From Auricularia sp. M13 (taxonomy: Eukaryota; Basidiomycota; Agaricomycetes; Auriculariales; Auriculariaceae), in the NCBI GenBank assembly GCA_037042915.1, contig CM073201.1, forward strand, positions 1,426,001 through 1,490,000: a stretch of 64,000 nucleotides of DNA. Direction: 5' to 3'. The notes beneath the pieces are model-generated. The model was given only the letters and a program-made list of their open reading frames with translations, was not told where the DNA came from and did not search any database. Positions 62,656 through 64,000 of the stretch are shown one piece after another. The position numbers and the translations under genes were made by a program. Every line of letters begins with the position of its first letter. Within the stretch, counting starts at the first letter, position 1.

Positions 62656-64000
62656 TTAGGACTGCAACGCGTATATAAATGCGGACGCGGTCGTGTGCTC
62701 GCAAACGCTCAGATCCACATTCGCGGTGTATTTGAGCTCGTACTGCGGGATCCCTTCATGCAATTGACCATCGTAAAGCCAAACATCATCTTTCTTGAGT
62801 ATTCTGCAGGAGAAGTGCCTGGCATTTACATCGCTCGTGCTGTAGATGACACACGTTAATTGGTAAATAGCACCTGCTAATACAATCTTCAGTTCGGGAC
62901 GAATACGAAAAGGGGGTAACGAATAAAACACCAGGATGGGCTGAAGTTTATCAGCTTCTGGATTGAGGTTTGTTTGAGCACAGCATGCGGAGAGCAAGGA
63001 CAAGTCTCTGCTAATCTCTGTGTCGACGCGCGTGCCCGAACCCAGTCGGTCAACAAGAAAGTTGTACTTCCCTGCAAAGAGTCTATATAGGCCGGAAAGT
63101 AAATCTCACAATCCAAGCGGATCGAATGGCAATGGGTGCAGTTGATTTCGACGTCGATCACGTGATCACGTAGCGTAACGTCACGTGAAGATCGACTGCA
63201 TAACTGCAGACCGGCGATCAAATCAGCCTGATGCTGTGGCTGCAAAGGAAACGATACTGGATCTGCTTGTGTCATCATGGACCGAATGTGATCTCGCAGA
63301 ACGCACACGGAGGTGGAAGTAGGCTCTTGTGCTGAAGTCAAGAGTTCATAGGCCTCGTTCAGATAGGCTGAGTACGGCGAATGGGACGCCCATGCGCCAC
63401 GTAATGCGGCGCTAAGCTGGCACCAAGCCGATAAAAGGCCCATAAAAATGGAGTCGTATGCACAGGACCAATGTACTGAATCCCATTTGGGTCCAGGATA
63501 AAAGCGCGGTAACTGAGCCGCTGCACGCAGACGCAGCGCCTCGCGATTAAGAGCTAAAACAGTGTTACGCTGATTGGTGCGAACTAGAGATTCACGTGTT
63601 TGCTTACGTTGATTTGATCGCTGCCGTTTGTTTGGAATATCTGTTATATGTTCGTCATCGCGTGTTTTCCGTTTTAAGTTGCTTGAATTTGTGTTGATCA
63701 CTCGCACGCGACTGCCACGTGCTTTCTCCATCTCATGAACAGGGACGTCCATCAAGGGTCCCGCAATGTCCTCACAGTTCACAGCGGTGTTGTGAGCAAG
63801 AATTCGCAACCTCATCAACTCGAAACGCAGAGCCTGAGGAAGAGGTTCGTTGAGGTCGGACAGAGCGAGATCTCTCACGAATGCAATGTCGTTTAAGCTC
63901 CGTGCTCGAGAAATGCTGACATATGAATAAAAACCGGATCTACGCGCCGCGGGATCTGACACAACCTTCGGTAGTGTTCTTCCTTGCGCGATATGACCTG
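62656..64000 (-). CDS. Helitron-like PIF1 helicase end plus C19-like protease, partial
   Basis: The frame enters from the right edge. The first visible residues GHIAQGRTLPKVV and SGFYSYVSISRARSLNDIAF are motifs V-VI of a PIF1-type helicase, as in Helitron proteins. A Lys/Arg-rich linker (NLKRKTRDDEHITDIPNKRQ) follows. Then comes a cysteine-protease-like domain: WDSVHWSCAYDSIFMGLLSAW, with Cys in SCAYDS, the usual start of the protease-like module appended to Agaricomycete Helitron helicases. A CxxC pair lies in NCTHCHSIRLDCEIYFP. At about 62980 the frame changes by one base. The continuation (PILVFYSLPPFRIRPELKI..., FSCRILKKDDVWLYDGQ) runs to the TAA at 62656 and contains the family's later part. 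The N-terminus and any Rep domain lie outside the window. Confidence 0.7.
62656..64000 (-). mobile_element. Partial Helitron-like element
   Basis: Inferred from the helicase/protease gene. Its 5' end is outside the window and its 3' end lies somewhere below 62656. I could not fix a terminal CTRR or hairpin with confidence. Confidence 0.5.

Overview
The window looks like a piece of a basidiomycete genome, most likely an Agaricomycete. Genes sit close together on both strands and are cut by many short introns (about 40 to 70 nt, GT..AG, donors often gtgcgt or gtacgt). Products are typically eukaryotic: Kti12, ISWI, TFIIA gamma, CTD-kinase gamma, Pam16, betaine-lipid synthase. Exon joins below were worked out by hand from open frame, splice signals and family resemblance. 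For the genes where I list every exon, the coding length is a multiple of three.

Layout. 1-6.4 kb: the 3' tail of a gene, a hairpin-rich stretch, one long unrecognised protein with a proline-rich repeat, and an intergenic patch of palindromes. 6.4-47 kb is an ordinary housekeeping block: a PH-CNH protein without its exchange domain (-), Atg27 (-), an ataxin-3 deubiquitinase (+), a forkhead factor (-), KTI12 (+), a hypothetical gene (-), betaine-lipid synthase BTA1 (-), an ELL-like elongation factor (+), a small membrane protein (+), TFIIA gamma (-), ISWI remodeller (-), a GH16 glucanase (-), NADH-cytochrome b5 reductase (-), CTK3 (+), a WRAP73-like WD40 protein (-), a BTB protein (-), a Yap-like bZIP factor (-), an SCP/Psr1-type phosphatase (+), a membrane/coiled-coil protein (-) and Pam16 (-). 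Several neighbours are divergent pairs sharing 94-790 bp of upstream DNA.

47-64 kb is accessory. It holds a frameshifted Crinkler-like NTPase/nuclease gene, nested inverted repeats, two members of a nucleotidyltransferase-fold family (one frameshifted, one lacking the acidic motif), a ribonucleotide-reductase R2-like protein that has lost most metal ligands, two unrecognised multi-exon genes, a TET/JBP-like 2-oxoglutarate dioxygenase, a 560-residue protein with about 17 tandem units that mostly carry a SUMO-acceptor consensus, and the helicase/protease end of a Helitron-like element that runs off the window.

The most unusual object is the SUMO-consensus repeat protein (60249-62320). One spliced product combines about 14 psi-K-x-E sites, a candidate SUMO-interacting motif and a leucine-rich coiled coil, in a transposon-rich neighbourhood. 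Next are the degenerate R2-like protein, the DH-less PH-CNH protein and the nested inverted repeats at 49.4-49.9 kb.
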